Positions 17,469-26,644 of a DNA stretch of 39,305 bases are shown here, piece after piece. Source of the DNA: Proteiniphilum sp. (GTDB lineage: Bacteria; Bacteroidota; Bacteroidia; Bacteroidales; Dysgonomonadaceae); the NCBI GenBank assembly GCA_028709605.1, contig JAQVWR010000015.1, positions 1 through 39,305 of the forward strand. Direction: 5' to 3'. The position numbers and the translations under genes are program-made. The notes beneath the pieces are model-generated. The model was not told where the DNA came from. It saw only the letters and a list, made by a program, of their open reading frames with translations, and did not search any database. Every line of letters begins with the position of its first letter. Positions within the stretch are counted from its first letter, which is position 1.

Positions 17469-18543
17469 CTTGTTGTTTTTTTGTGTCGATCACCAGCACG
17501 GTCGAATACACCCCATCCTCCACGGTAGTGTGCCACAGGTAGCTGTCCGGATACAGAAGCTCCAGCTTTTTTTTCACCAACTCCAGTCCGATGCCGCTGC
17601 CGCTTTTATCGGATTCCGACTTGGGAAAATAACTGTTCCTGGACACAAACTCCACTTTGCCATCGGAGTGTTCGCAGAGAGATATCTCGATGAAAGAATC
17701 TTTATCACCACTGATGCCGTGCTTGAATGCATTCTCCATCAAAGATATAAAAATTAGCGGAGAAATAAGGGTATTGCCGGTCGCGGAATAATCGAACCGC
17801 GTCGTCAGCTTCACATGATCAGCTAAGCGGATGCGCATCAGTTCGATATAATTCCGCATAAAGTCGACTTCCTGCCGCAGCGATACGAAAGCCTGATTAT
17901 TGTCATACAACAGATGGCGCAGCAGCTTGCTCAGGTCCATCACTGCCTGTTGTGCCTTGGGAGGGTTGAACTCGATCAGCGCGTAGATATTGTTAAGGGT
18001 ATTGAGCAGGAAATGCGGGTTGATCTGATTCTTCAGGTTCTGGAGCTCTGCCTCCGATTTGGCTTTGGCCAGCTCCTTGCGCTCATTCTCCACCTCTAAC
18101 CAGCGCACCGTCATCTTCAGTGCGACACTGAGCCCCGTCATCAGAAAAAGGGAAGTGGCGTTACGCAACAGAAAAAAAAACGGGATGAAAGTATTGCGTC
18201 TTCCGCGCCAGCGAGGTCTCTGATAAGGCATCAGCCACTCCAGCAGTTCGCGCGAATAGTGCATAAAGAAGGCCACCGCAATGATCAGCACAAGGTTCCA
18301 GAGGATAAAAGCACGGGGCTTGCCTTTGAAGAGCAGTTGGTCGATGAGCAGAAAGAAGTTGAGATAGAAGACCAGCATAAAGCCCAGCATCTGCGGGATA
18401 GAGCGCAGAAAAGGACGCCAGGTAAAAACCCGCGCCGAATCCATAAAAAAGTAAGGAAGAATGAAGATCACCCCCCAAAGCAGCAGGTGCACAAACAGGT
18501 TGTTCCAGCTGCCTCCTGTCTTTTGATTCATCGACTGCCCCAT
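17440..18543 (-). CDS. LytS/YehU-type sensor histidine kinase
   Basis: A 367-residue kinase with four hydrophobic segments in the first 145 residues and no recognisable periplasmic sensor domain. A short coiled-coil linker (about 148-170) leads to the His_kinase domain with QINPHFLLNTLNNIYALIEF and phospho-acceptor His177, then an HATPase domain (LMENAFKHG; GSGIGLELVKKKLELLYP). It phosphorylates the adjacent LytTR regulator. It starts 17 bp after the outer-membrane barrel gene, so all three probably form one operon. An in-frame ATG at 18531 is an alternative start. Confidence 0.92.
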   Translation of the reverse strand: MGQSMNQKTGGSWNNLFVHLLLWGVIFILPYFFMDSARVFTWRPFLRSIPQMLGFMLVFYLNFFLLIDQLLFKGKPRAFILWNLVLIIAVAFFMHYSRELLEWLMPYQRPRWRGRRNTFIPFFFLLRNATSLFLMTGLSVALKMTVRWLEVENERKELAKAKSEAELQNLKNQINPHFLLNTLNNIYALIEFNPPKAQQAVMDLSKLLRHLLYDNNQAFVSLRQEVDFMRNYIELMRIRLADHVKLTTRFDYSATGNTLISPLIFISLMENAFKHGISGDKDSFIEISLCEHSDGKVEFVSRNSYFPKSESDKSGSGIGLELVKKKLELLYPDSYLWHTTVEDGVYSTVLVIDTKKQQDDTELLDRG

Positions 18544-18560
18544 CTCTTCCCTTCTCTACA

Positions 18561-21422
18561 TCATTCCTGATATCTCCTGTCGGGCCCTCCACCGGGTCCC
18601 CTTCCGTGCCCCATGCCCCTGCCGGGAGCTCTCTCCGGCATCATATTCCGTGGGCTGGCTCCTCCCTTAAATAAATTGAACCGATACACAAAATGCACCA
18701 TGAAGTAGCTGGTCAGCGTGTTGGTAGTGGTGTCACGGATATAGTTGGAGGTGACGCTACGGCTGATGTTGCTGCGCTGCTGCAGAATGTCGTATATCTT
18801 AAAACGGATGGTACCGTTCTTTTGTTTAAAAATTGCTTTTTGCAGGGATGCATTCCACAGCCACTCATTCTGTTTAAAGCCGTCGGCATAGCCGGAGTTA
18901 GTGGAATAGTTGACATCACTCTCCAGGGTGAGGTCCCACGGCAGATAGACAGAGGTGCTGGCATTGCCGCCATAGTTGAGATAGTTCTGGTTCTGTTGTC
19001 CCTCGAGGCTGTTGGTCACGTTGTTGTAGTTGACGTTCCCACGTACTGCAAAGTCGAACTGGTCGGAACGGAAATTGAGACCCAACACCTCCATCAGTGA
19101 CATCCGCTTGTTGGTGTTCTTGTCTTCGCCGGTAAACTCAATTTTTTCAATATCTAATTCTTCTACGGATGATTTGGTATAACCGCTGGTGTTGCTGTAG
19201 CTGGCAAACGACATGGAGAAAATGGAGAACTTGATGTTGCCCAGCGGCACGTTGAACATCATCCGTCCGTTCACGTTCCAGTTACCCTCCACGTTGCGGT
19301 AAGTATTCACCCTGCGACCGGAGTTCACATTGGTGTATGTAGCCGATACGATGTCGTTGGTCATGAAACCGGCGTTGAGAAAGGTGTGGAACGAGCTTGC
19401 CTTCTCCGGGTTGGAACGCTGGTAGCGGATGTGGAGGCGATGCTCAAACGACGGTTTCAGGTCGGGATTACCATAGCTGATGTTCAGCGGATTCGACACA
19501 TCCTTCACGGGAGAAAGTTGTGCAAGCGACGGCTGGTCAGTATTGCCAAAGTAACGCAGCCGCAGGTTGTGGGTGCGGCTCCAGCGGTAGTTGAGCTGTG
19601 CCATGGGTGAGTAGTTGATCACCTTCTGTTCACCGTCGTCCTTCAGGTTGGTTCCGACAAACGTCTTGCTGCGGGAGGAGGAGGGTTGCATGGAAAAGCC
19701 GAACATATAGTCGTAGTTTTCTCTTACCCCCTTGAAGTTGGCCTCTATCTCCTGACTCACAAAGTTGTTCTCCAATCGTTTGCTGTAATCAGTGTCGAGC
19801 ACGGTATAGTTACCGTTGTCATCTTTTTTTCGGGTATCTCTGTCCGAATCGGAATTGTTTGTATTGTACTGATAGGCCAGCTGCAGGTAATGGCTGTCGC
19901 CCAATGGCTCCACGTAAGAGAGGTAACCGCGCCAGGAGCGGTTCTGATTGGTGTTGGTGAACCGCTGGTCGATCAGGTCATCGTCACGGTTACCATTGTA
20001 AAAGGTCCCTGATAGGTTCGTTCCTTTATTTTCAGAGTCACCACCCTGTGCTCTCAGCTGCAGACTCAGGATTCTTCCCTCCTTACCCAACTCGCGGCTG
20101 GCATCCAGGTTGAATGAGAAATCTTTGCCATCGCCCTTGGAAGAATATTCGGAGTCACCGTAGTTGATGGTGTCGCCGGTAAGCTCATTTTCCGTAAAAA
20201 AATCCCCGCTCTCCCGGCGCCGGTTGTTGGAGAGCGAGAAGGCAGGACGGAAAATGATACGTGTGGCGGAGTCCGGCTCCCACTCAAGCCTGAAATCCAT
20301 CCCGAAGTTATGGCTTTTGTTCTTCGAACGGTTGCGTTCATCCTCCAGGGTGTTGCCGGCACTGAGGATATGTTGTGTGAACACATCTGAATCTACATGG
20401 GTGTCGGTAAAACCGTAACGGATGTTTCCGCCCAGCTTCAGTTGGGGCGTGAACTGCTTGCTGAAGTTACCGCCCGTGTTGCCGGAGGTTGAGATGCCGC
20501 TTTTCCCGCCAAAACCGCCTCTGCGACCGTGTCCGCCCATATTGCCAAACATAGCAGTAGCCAGGTCGGAGAAACCTGCATTGTTGGTGTTGTTGATGCC
20601 CCCCAGGAAGGTATACTGATCCTTGTCTTTCATGTAGTTGACCATGGCGTTGCCCTCATAACGTTCCTTGCTGCCATAGCCGGCAAAGGCATTGCCAAAG
20701 AGTCCCTCCTTCATGCCGGGGCGTACGGTGAGGTTGATCACATTCTCCTCCTCACCGTCGTCGAAACCGGTCATCTTTGCCTGCTCCGTCTTTCTTTCCA
20801 GGATCTGCAGCTTATCGACCATTCTGGCAGGTAGGTTTTTTGAGGCCACCTTCGGATCATCGCTAAAGAACTCCTCACCGTCGACCAGGATCTTGGTGAT
20901 CTCCTTTCCGTTGACCGTGATCTTGCCTTCACTGTCGATCTCCACTCCCGGCATCTTTTTGAGCAGGTCCTCCACCACGGCACTCTCGGTCACCTTGTAG
21001 GAATCCGCATTGTACTCCAGCGTATCGCCTCTGACGGTGATCTCGGCAGCTTTGGCGGTCACCACTGTTTCAGAAAGCAGGATGTTATCGCTGGTCAGGA
21101 ATATGCTTCCCAACTGCACCCTGGAATGCTCAGCGGTTACCGCCACATTCCGGTATTCATTGTGATACCCGATGTAAGAAACCTGTACGATGTATTGTCC
21201 CCGGTTCACCGGTATGGTAAAGAGTCCTTTGTCGTCCGTGGCCTTGCCGGTGACAAAAGTGCTGTCGCCCTGTCGCAGGATCCGCACGTTGGCCAGCGCT
21301 ACCGGTTCCTCTGTTTTCTTATCAATCAGTTTGCCGGAAATCGAACTGCCAGACTGAGCCTGTGCCGCCAGGGAAAAGGTACCGCAGAGAATTGTGAAAA
21401 GCAGCAGATATATCTTTCTCAT
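18561..21422 (-). CDS. Outer-membrane beta-barrel protein (CarboxypepD_reg + OMP_b-brl_3 type)
   Basis: With the ATG at 21422 the protein has 953 residues and a good signal peptide (MRKIYLLLFTILCGTFSLAA). A CarboxypepD_reg-like domain (about 26-110) is followed by a plug-like region (VVEDLLKKMPGVEIDSEGKI; VDGEEFF) and a long barrel of the OMP_b-brl_3 type. The last 35 residues form a Gly/Arg/Pro-rich tail (RGMGHGRGPGGGPDRR) rather than the usual terminal aromatic residue. The frame can be read back to 21476, but the promoter's predicted start site is at about that point, which supports 21422. It leads an operon with a kinase and LytTR regulator. Cargo or function is unknown. Confidence 0.88.
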   Translation of the reverse strand: MRKIYLLLFTILCGTFSLAAQAQSGSSISGKLIDKKTEEPVALANVRILRQGDSTFVTGKATDDKGLFTIPVNRGQYIVQVSYIGYHNEYRNVAVTAEHSRVQLGSIFLTSDNILLSETVVTAKAAEITVRGDTLEYNADSYKVTESAVVEDLLKKMPGVEIDSEGKITVNGKEITKILVDGEEFFSDDPKVASKNLPARMVDKLQILERKTEQAKMTGFDDGEEENVINLTVRPGMKEGLFGNAFAGYGSKERYEGNAMVNYMKDKDQYTFLGGINNTNNAGFSDLATAMFGNMGGHGRRGGFGGKSGISTSGNTGGNFSKQFTPQLKLGGNIRYGFTDTHVDSDVFTQHILSAGNTLEDERNRSKNKSHNFGMDFRLEWEPDSATRIIFRPAFSLSNNRRRESGDFFTENELTGDTINYGDSEYSSKGDGKDFSFNLDASRELGKEGRILSLQLRAQGGDSENKGTNLSGTFYNGNRDDDLIDQRFTNTNQNRSWRGYLSYVEPLGDSHYLQLAYQYNTNNSDSDRDTRKKDDNGNYTVLDTDYSKRLENNFVSQEIEANFKGVRENYDYMFGFSMQPSSSRSKTFVGTNLKDDGEQKVINYSPMAQLNYRWSRTHNLRLRYFGNTDQPSLAQLSPVKDVSNPLNISYGNPDLKPSFEHRLHIRYQRSNPEKASSFHTFLNAGFMTNDIVSATYTNVNSGRRVNTYRNVEGNWNVNGRMMFNVPLGNIKFSIFSMSFASYSNTSGYTKSSVEELDIEKIEFTGEDKNTNKRMSLMEVLGLNFRSDQFDFAVRGNVNYNNVTNSLEGQQNQNYLNYGGNASTSVYLPWDLTLESDVNYSTNSGYADGFKQNEWLWNASLQKAIFKQKNGTIRFKIYDILQQRSNISRSVTSNYIRDTTTNTLTSYFMVHFVYRFNLFKGGASPRNMMPERAPGRGMGHGRGPGGGPDRRYQE

Positions 21423-21480
21423 GTTGTTTTCGAAAAATAACCGTTCCGTAAAATCATGCAAACGGAACAGAATCATGCCA

Positions 21481-21512
21481 CAAAAGTAGTGTGCACAGGA
21501 GAGGTCGGCAAA
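21481..21512 (-). promoter_or_regulatory. Promoter of the barrel-kinase-regulator operon
   Basis: Minus-strand TTTG (21512-21509), a 20-bp spacer and TACTTTTG (21488-21481) match the consensus. Transcription would begin near 21475, about 50 nt before the ATG at 21422. Confidence 0.75.
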
Positions 21513-21721
21513 TGAAATAGATTAACCCGGGCAATTTATCGACCAATCGCCCCATTCGGCAGAGCAACGAGAACTCCTCCTCCCTTCATGCATCATCTAA
21601 GGTCGGCACAGACCTCCGGCATCCTGCTCACCCTGCCGGCGTCAGGACGGTCGTTCACCTCCTTTTTTTGTAGGGAGAGAGGTCAGAATATCCTTTCAAT
21701 CACAACTCCTTTGCTGTCAGG
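21513..21721. other. Intergenic gap after tdh, no feature recognised
   Basis: About 210 bp between the tdh stop and the barrel-gene promoter. I see no open frame with coding character, no tRNA and no convincing terminator stem, although tdh transcription is expected to end here. Confidence 0.5.
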
Positions 21722-22747
21722 TCACTCCCAGCTGAGCAGCACTTTGCCGCACTGACCGCTCTCCATCACCTCAAATCCTTTCTGAAACTCATCCACCTGA
21801 AAACGGTGGGTGATGATGGGAGTAAGGTCAATGCCGGAGATGATCATTTGCTCCATCTGGTACCAGGTCTCCCACATCTCACGTCCGTAGATCCCCTTCA
21901 GGGTAAGTGCCTTGAAGATGATCTCGTTCCAGTCAACCGTGGTCGTGTTGGGCAAGATTCCCAGCAAGGAGATCTTCGAGCCATTGTACATGTTGTCAAT
22001 CATCTCGCGGAAGCCGGCAGGCGAGCCCGACATCTCCAGTCCTACGTCGAAGCCGCGCATGCCCAGCTGATGCACCGCCTGTGCGATGGATTCTCCTTTG
22101 GCGGGGTTGACCGTAAGGGTGGCTCCCATCTTGCGGGCGATGTCGAGACGGTAGTCACTCAGGTCACTCACCACAATGTAGCGCGCCCCGGAAAAGCGGC
22201 AAATGGCAGTAGCCATGTTGCCGATCAGTCCCGCGCCGGTGATCAGCACATCCTCGGCGATCAGCGGGAACGAGAGGGCGGTGTGTGTGGCGTTGCCAAA
22301 AGGATCCATGATAGACGCAATCTCATCGGGGATGCGCGGGTCGAGCTTCACCACATTGGATGCCGGGAGGGAGAGGTACTCCGCAAAGGCGCCGTCGCGG
22401 TTCACCCCCACTCCGATGCTGTTCTCACAGACGTGGAGCTTACCACGCCGGCAGTTGCGGCAGTGACCGCAGGCGATATGTCCTTCGCCCGTCACGCGGT
22501 CGCCCACCTTCAGGTTCTCCACGCCACTGCCCATATCCACAATCTCCCCCACATACTCATGCCCGATGGTCATGGGAGTGTGGATAGTCTTCTGCGACCA
22601 GTCGTCCCACTTATAGATATGCAGGTCGGTGCCACAGATCGATGTCTTTTTAATTTTGATGAGTACATCGTTCACCCCGATGGAGGGAACGGGAACCTCT
22701 TTCATCCAGATACCTTTTTCCGGACGCAACTTCACTAGTGCTTTCAT
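21722..22747 (-). CDS. tdh: L-threonine 3-dehydrogenase
   Basis: A 341-residue zinc alcohol-dehydrogenase-family enzyme, the same length as the E. coli protein. Catalytic zinc ligands Cys38, His63 and Glu64 (SICGTD; IGHEYVG) and the structural zinc cysteines 93, 96, 99 and 107 ([15 protein letters not shown]) stand at the E. coli positions. The Rossmann motif GAGLIGNMA lies near 172-180. It oxidises L-threonine to 2-amino-3-ketobutyrate with NAD+. It is 80 bp downstream of kbl, whose product uses that unstable intermediate, so the pair forms the threonine-to-glycine pathway. Confidence 0.95.
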   Translation of the reverse strand: MKALVKLRPEKGIWMKEVPVPSIGVNDVLIKIKKTSICGTDLHIYKWDDWSQKTIHTPMTIGHEYVGEIVDMGSGVENLKVGDRVTGEGHIACGHCRNCRRGKLHVCENSIGVGVNRDGAFAEYLSLPASNVVKLDPRIPDEIASIMDPFGNATHTALSFPLIAEDVLITGAGLIGNMATAICRFSGARYIVVSDLSDYRLDIARKMGATLTVNPAKGESIAQAVHQLGMRGFDVGLEMSGSPAGFREMIDNMYNGSKISLLGILPNTTTVDWNEIIFKALTLKGIYGREMWETWYQMEQMIISGIDLTPIITHRFQVDEFQKGFEVMESGQCGKVLLSWE

Positions 22748-22760
22748 ATTTTCTAAGCTT

Positions 22761-22775
22761 TCAGCGGTCAGCTTT
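22761..22775. repeat. Intergenic 15-bp repeat, copy 1 (before tdh)
   Basis: TCAGCGGTCAGCTTT lies 14 bp upstream of the tdh start. An identical copy sits before kbl at 24045-24059, and a degenerate one (TCAGCGGGCAGCGGTTT) follows at 22804-22820. Function is unknown; it may be part of a dispersed intergenic repeat family. Confidence 0.6.
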
Positions 22776-22827
22776 CAGTTTTCAGCTTTTCGTTTCTGAA
22801 AGAGTCAGCGGGCAGCGGTTTGGTATA

Positions 22828-24015
22828 TTAAATGATCTTTAATGTTTTTCCTACTTTGATAAATGCAGTGATGGCCCGGTCGAGGTGCTCACGGGTATGG
22901 CCGGCGGAGAGCTGCACCCGTATGCGCGCCTGCTCTTTCGGCACCACCGGATAGTAGAAGCCGGTCACGTAGATGCCCTCCTCCAGCAGATCGGCGGCGA
23001 ACTGTTGCGACAGCCTGGCATCATAGAGCATCACGGCGCAGATAGCCGACTGGGTAGGTTTGATATCGAAACCGGCCTTTTTCATCCGGGTCACGAAATA
23101 ATCCACGTTCGCATGCAGCTTGTCCTGCAGCTCATTCGACTCCTGTAACAGGCTGAACGCCTCCAAGCCGGCAGCTGCCACCAGAGGCGGGATGGAATTG
23201 GAGAAAAGATAGGGGCGTGAGCGTTGGCGCAACAGGTCGATGATCTCCCGGCGGCCGGTAGTGAAGCCGCCGATGGCGCCGCCAAAAGCTTTGCCGAGGG
23301 TGCCGGTAATGATGTCTACCTTTCCCTTCACATGAAACAGCTCGGTCACTCCCTTGCCGGTCTTACCCACCACACCGGCGGAGTGACTCTCGTCCACCAT
23401 CACCAGCGCATCATATTTTTCTGCCAGTTCGATAATACTGTCTATGGGTGCAACATTCCCGTCCATGGAGAAGACACCGTCGGTGACGATGATGCGGAAC
23501 CGCTGTGCCTGCGCCTCCTTTAGCTTCTCCTCCAAATCGCCCATATCGGCATTGGCATAGCGGTAGCGTTTCGCCTTGCAGAGACGCACGCCGTCGATGA
23601 TGGAGGCGTGGTTGAGGGCATCGGAGATGATGGCATCCTCCTCGGTGAAGAGGGGCTCGAACAGCCCGCCGTTGGCATCGAAGCAGGCGGCATAGAGGAT
23701 GGCGTCTTCCATACCGAAGAAGGCACTGATGACCCTCTCCAGCTCCTTGTGATAATCCTGCGTGCCGCAGATAAAGCGCACCGACGACATGCCGTAGCCC
23801 CGCTCATCGAGGGCCTTCCTGGCAGCCTCTGCCAGCCGGGGATGATCGGATAACCCCAAATAGTTGTTGGCGCAGAAGTTGAGCACTTGCCGGCCGGACT
23901 CTACCTTAATCTCGGCCCGCTGCGGCGTAACAATGACTCGTTCTTTTTTGTAAAGGCCTGCTTCCTCAATCGCTTTCAATTCGGTCTGCAGGTGTTGTTG
24001 CATTTTTCCGTACAT
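22828..24015 (-). CDS. kbl: Glycine C-acetyltransferase (2-amino-3-ketobutyrate CoA ligase)
   Basis: A 395-residue PLP enzyme of the alpha-oxoamine synthase family. Seen: [14 protein letters not shown], the stacking residue region [33 protein letters not shown] with the Asp/His pair (208, 211), and the PLP Lys242 in [10 protein letters not shown]. It cleaves 2-amino-3-ketobutyrate with CoA to glycine and acetyl-CoA. Related enzymes (KAS, BioF) are separated by context, since tdh follows directly. The start at 24015 matches the E. coli N-terminus. Confidence 0.95.
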   Translation of the reverse strand: MYGKMQQHLQTELKAIEEAGLYKKERVIVTPQRAEIKVESGRQVLNFCANNYLGLSDHPRLAEAARKALDERGYGMSSVRFICGTQDYHKELERVISAFFGMEDAILYAACFDANGGLFEPLFTEEDAIISDALNHASIIDGVRLCKAKRYRYANADMGDLEEKLKEAQAQRFRIIVTDGVFSMDGNVAPIDSIIELAEKYDALVMVDESHSAGVVGKTGKGVTELFHVKGKVDIITGTLGKAFGGAIGGFTTGRREIIDLLRQRSRPYLFSNSIPPLVAAAGLEAFSLLQESNELQDKLHANVDYFVTRMKKAGFDIKPTQSAICAVMLYDARLSQQFAADLLEEGIYVTGFYYPVVPKEQARIRVQLSAGHTREHLDRAITAFIKVGKTLKII

Positions 24016-24044
24016 GGTTTTGTTCAGTATTTAGTTGTAAGTTA

Positions 24045-24059
24045 TCAGCGGTCAGCTTT
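24045..24059. repeat. Intergenic 15-bp repeat, copy 2 (before kbl)
   Basis: Exact second copy of TCAGCGGTCAGCTTT, 29 bp upstream of the kbl start and in the same orientation as the copy before tdh. Confidence 0.6.
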
Positions 24060-24095
24060 GAGGTGAAAGCTTTATGCGTACAGTTGTCATATATT

Positions 24096-25352
24096 TCATT
24101 CATTATGATCCTCTTCCGTCAGGGATGGCGGAAGTGATTTTTTGGCCTTCACGCCCAGCTCGCGGAGCTTCTCCGCCTGGCCGATCAGGTTGCCCCTGCC
24201 CGACTTGAGCTGTCCGTAGGCATTCTCGTAGCTTCGTCGTGCCCGTTCGAGATGGGTGTCGATCTCGGTCAGAGAGCCGACGAAATTTACAAACTTGTCG
24301 TAAAGGGCCGCACCCCGTTCGGCAATGTCGATGGCATTGCGGTTCTGGTACTCCCTTTTCCAGAGATCGGCGATCAGCTTGAGGGCGGCGATCAGGTTGG
24401 TGGGGCTGATCAACAGGATCTTCCTGTCATAGGCGTACTGCCAAAGCGACTCCTCATGTTGCAACGCAAGCAAGTAAGCCGGTTCGTTGGGGATGAACAT
24501 CATCACGAAATCGAGCGAATCAGCAAAGTCCTGATAACTTTTGCGGCTCAACTCATCGATATGTCTTTTTACAGATCGCAGATGGTCAGCAAGTAGCTGC
24601 TTTTGTTCTTCCGGATCGTCGCTGCCCGTGTAACCGACATAGGCGGTGAGCGACACCTTGGCATCGATGATCACCCGGCGGCTGTCGGGGTAGACAATAA
24701 TCACGTCGGGCTGCATCCTGTTCCCCTCCTCATTGACGAGACAGTTGCCGTCGGCATCGCGCAGATACTCCTGCACAAAAAATTCACGTCCCTGCACCAG
24801 TCCCGATCGCTCCAGGATATTCTCCAGGATCATCTGTCCCCAGTCACCCTGTATCTTGGAGTTGCCCTTGAGAGCGTTGGTCAGGTTAACCGCCTCGGTG
24901 CTGAGCCGGTCGTTCAGTTCACGCAGTTTTTTCACCTCCTCACCCAGTGAGAACCGCTCTTTGGCTTCGGTGACATAGACCTCTTCCACCTTTCGGCGAA
25001 ACTGGTCGATGTTCTCTCCCAGCGGCTTCAGGATGATATCGATGTTTTCCCTGTTCTGCCGGGTGAACTTCTCGCTTTTCTCCTCCAAGATCTTCGAGGC
25101 GATCTGTTCAAACTCCAGGTTGAACTGTCGGCGCAGGTCGGCTATCTCCGTTTTCTGGTTTTCCAGTTTCTCCAACAGCACCCTGTTCTCGGCCGTAACA
25201 GTTGCCAGTGATCGGTGCAGCGCATGGTTTTTCTCGGCAAGCACTTCATGATCGCTCTTCGGAATCATTTTCGATCCCGTAAGCAATGAAGCCATGATCC
25301 ATGCGATTACGCCGCCTGCTACAAAACCGATCAACAGATAAAGAAGCTCCAT
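24096..25352 (-). CDS. rmuC: DNA recombination protein RmuC homolog
   Basis: A 418-residue protein with an N-terminal membrane anchor (1-25), a long charged coiled coil (about 40-165) and the RmuC nuclease-like core (about 170-370). The core includes [40 protein letters not shown] (the D and DAK residues suit a PD-(D/E)XK-type site) and [12 protein letters not shown]. RmuC limits DNA inversions and is thought to act on DNA structures; its biochemical role is not settled. It lies 71 bp after ribBA and 80 bp before kbl, with no clear promoter of its own. Confidence 0.92.
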   Translation of the reverse strand: MELLYLLIGFVAGGVIAWIMASLLTGSKMIPKSDHEVLAEKNHALHRSLATVTAENRVLLEKLENQKTEIADLRRQFNLEFEQIASKILEEKSEKFTRQNRENIDIILKPLGENIDQFRRKVEEVYVTEAKERFSLGEEVKKLRELNDRLSTEAVNLTNALKGNSKIQGDWGQMILENILERSGLVQGREFFVQEYLRDADGNCLVNEEGNRMQPDVIIVYPDSRRVIIDAKVSLTAYVGYTGSDDPEEQKQLLADHLRSVKRHIDELSRKSYQDFADSLDFVMMFIPNEPAYLLALQHEESLWQYAYDRKILLISPTNLIAALKLIADLWKREYQNRNAIDIAERGAALYDKFVNFVGSLTEIDTHLERARRSYENAYGQLKSGRGNLIGQAEKLRELGVKAKKSLPPSLTEEDHNE

Positions 25353-25423
25353 ACCCTGTTCCTGTTTATGTCACTCTCGTCCCGTTGCCCCCTCTATCCT
25401 TGAGAGAAATGAGGCGTAGCTTT

Positions 25424-26644
25424 CTATTTGATATTTTTCAGCACATGACCCATTCTCTTCTTCTTCGTCTCCATGTAAAAATGGTTGTACTTATTGGTTT
25501 CGATCTCCAGCGGCACATTCTCCACCACCTCGAGGCCATAGGCTTCCAGCCCGATGCGCTTGGTGGGGTTATTGGTCATCAACCGCATTTTCCGTACATC
25601 CAGGCTGCGCAGGATCTGTGCCCCCACGCCGTAATCCCGCTCATCGGCCTGGTAGCCAAGATGCAGGTTGGCATCCACCGTGTCGAGGCCCTGCTCCTGC
25701 AACTTGTAAGCCTTTATCTTAGCCATCAGTCCGATGCCGCGTCCTTCCTGGTTGAGATAAACCAGTACTCCTTTGCCCTCCTTCTCGATCAGCTGCAGTG
25801 CCTTGTGAAGCTGTTCACCGCATTCGCACCGCATGGAACCGAAGATATCGCCCGTCATGCAGGATGAGTGTACCCGCACCAGAATCGAATCCTCGTCGCC
25901 CCACTCCCCTTTGATGAGAGCCACATGCTCCTGTCCGGTTGCTTTCTGCAGGAAGACCACCATCCTGAAGTCACCATACGCAGTGGGCAGATGCACGGCT
26001 TCCCCTTTCTCGATGAGCGACTCGCTCTTCAGGCGGTATTTGATCAGGTCGGCCACGGAGACGATCTTCAGGTTGAATTTCCGGGCCATTTCCATCAACT
26101 CGGGGAGGCGGGCCATGGAGCCGTCTTCTTTTTTGATCTCCGCCAGTGCACCCGCCGGATAGAGACCTGCCAGCCGGGCAAAATCGATAGAGGCCTCTGT
26201 ATGTCCTGCCCTGCGCAGCACACCCTTTGTCTGGGCACGCAGGGGAAAGATATGGCCCGGACGGCCGAAATCCTCGGGCGTGGTTTCCTGGCGAGTGAGT
26301 GCCAGAATGGTCTGTGCCCTGTCGTAGGCCGATATGCCGGTGGTACATCCGTGTGTGAGCAGGTCGATGGAGACAGTGAAAGGAGTGGAATGAATGGAAG
26401 TGTTGTGCGATACCATCATGGGCAGCTCCAGCTCTTCGGCTCTCTCCCTGGTCACCGGCGCACATATCAGACCGCGTGCATGGGTCTCCATGAAGTTAAT
26501 TTTTTCGGGTGTGATACACTCGGCCGCGATCACCAGGTCGCCCTCGTTTTCCCTGTCTTCGTCGTCCACCACGATGATAAAGTTGCCCTTGCGGATCTCT
26601 TCAATCGCTTCTTCAATCGTGTGTAAAGTAAATTTTTTGTCCAT
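25424..26644 (-). CDS. ribBA: Bifunctional DHBP synthase / GTP cyclohydrolase II
   Basis: A 406-residue fusion. Residues 1-203 are 3,4-dihydroxy-2-butanone-4-phosphate synthase ([10 protein letters not shown] at 27-36; [22 protein letters not shown]). Residues 205-400 are GTP cyclohydrolase II with the zinc cysteines 262, 273 and 275 ([19 protein letters not shown]) and [11 protein letters not shown]. It supplies both precursors of riboflavin. It starts immediately after the LptF-type stop with no gap, so it is co-transcribed with it. No FMN riboswitch is possible in that position. Confidence 0.95.
   Translation of the reverse strand: MDKKFTLHTIEEAIEEIRKGNFIIVVDDEDRENEGDLVIAAECITPEKINFMETHARGLICAPVTRERAEELELPMMVSHNTSIHSTPFTVSIDLLTHGCTTGISAYDRAQTILALTRQETTPEDFGRPGHIFPLRAQTKGVLRRAGHTEASIDFARLAGLYPAGALAEIKKEDGSMARLPELMEMARKFNLKIVSVADLIKYRLKSESLIEKGEAVHLPTAYGDFRMVVFLQKATGQEHVALIKGEWGDEDSILVRVHSSCMTGDIFGSMRCECGEQLHKALQLIEKEGKGVLVYLNQEGRGIGLMAKIKAYKLQEQGLDTVDANLHLGYQADERDYGVGAQILRSLDVRKMRLMTNNPTKRIGLEAYGLEVVENVPLEIETNKYNHFYMETKKKRMGHVLKNIK

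Noticed and set aside
16752-17528. Plus-strand open frame of 258 codons
   Set aside because: Antisense to the LytTR regulator, which has all receiver and LytTR motifs.
21806-22738. Plus-strand open frame of 310 codons
   Set aside because: Antisense shadow of tdh; no start context or homology signs.
25868-26626. Plus-strand open frame of 252 codons
   Set aside because: Antisense shadow of ribBA.
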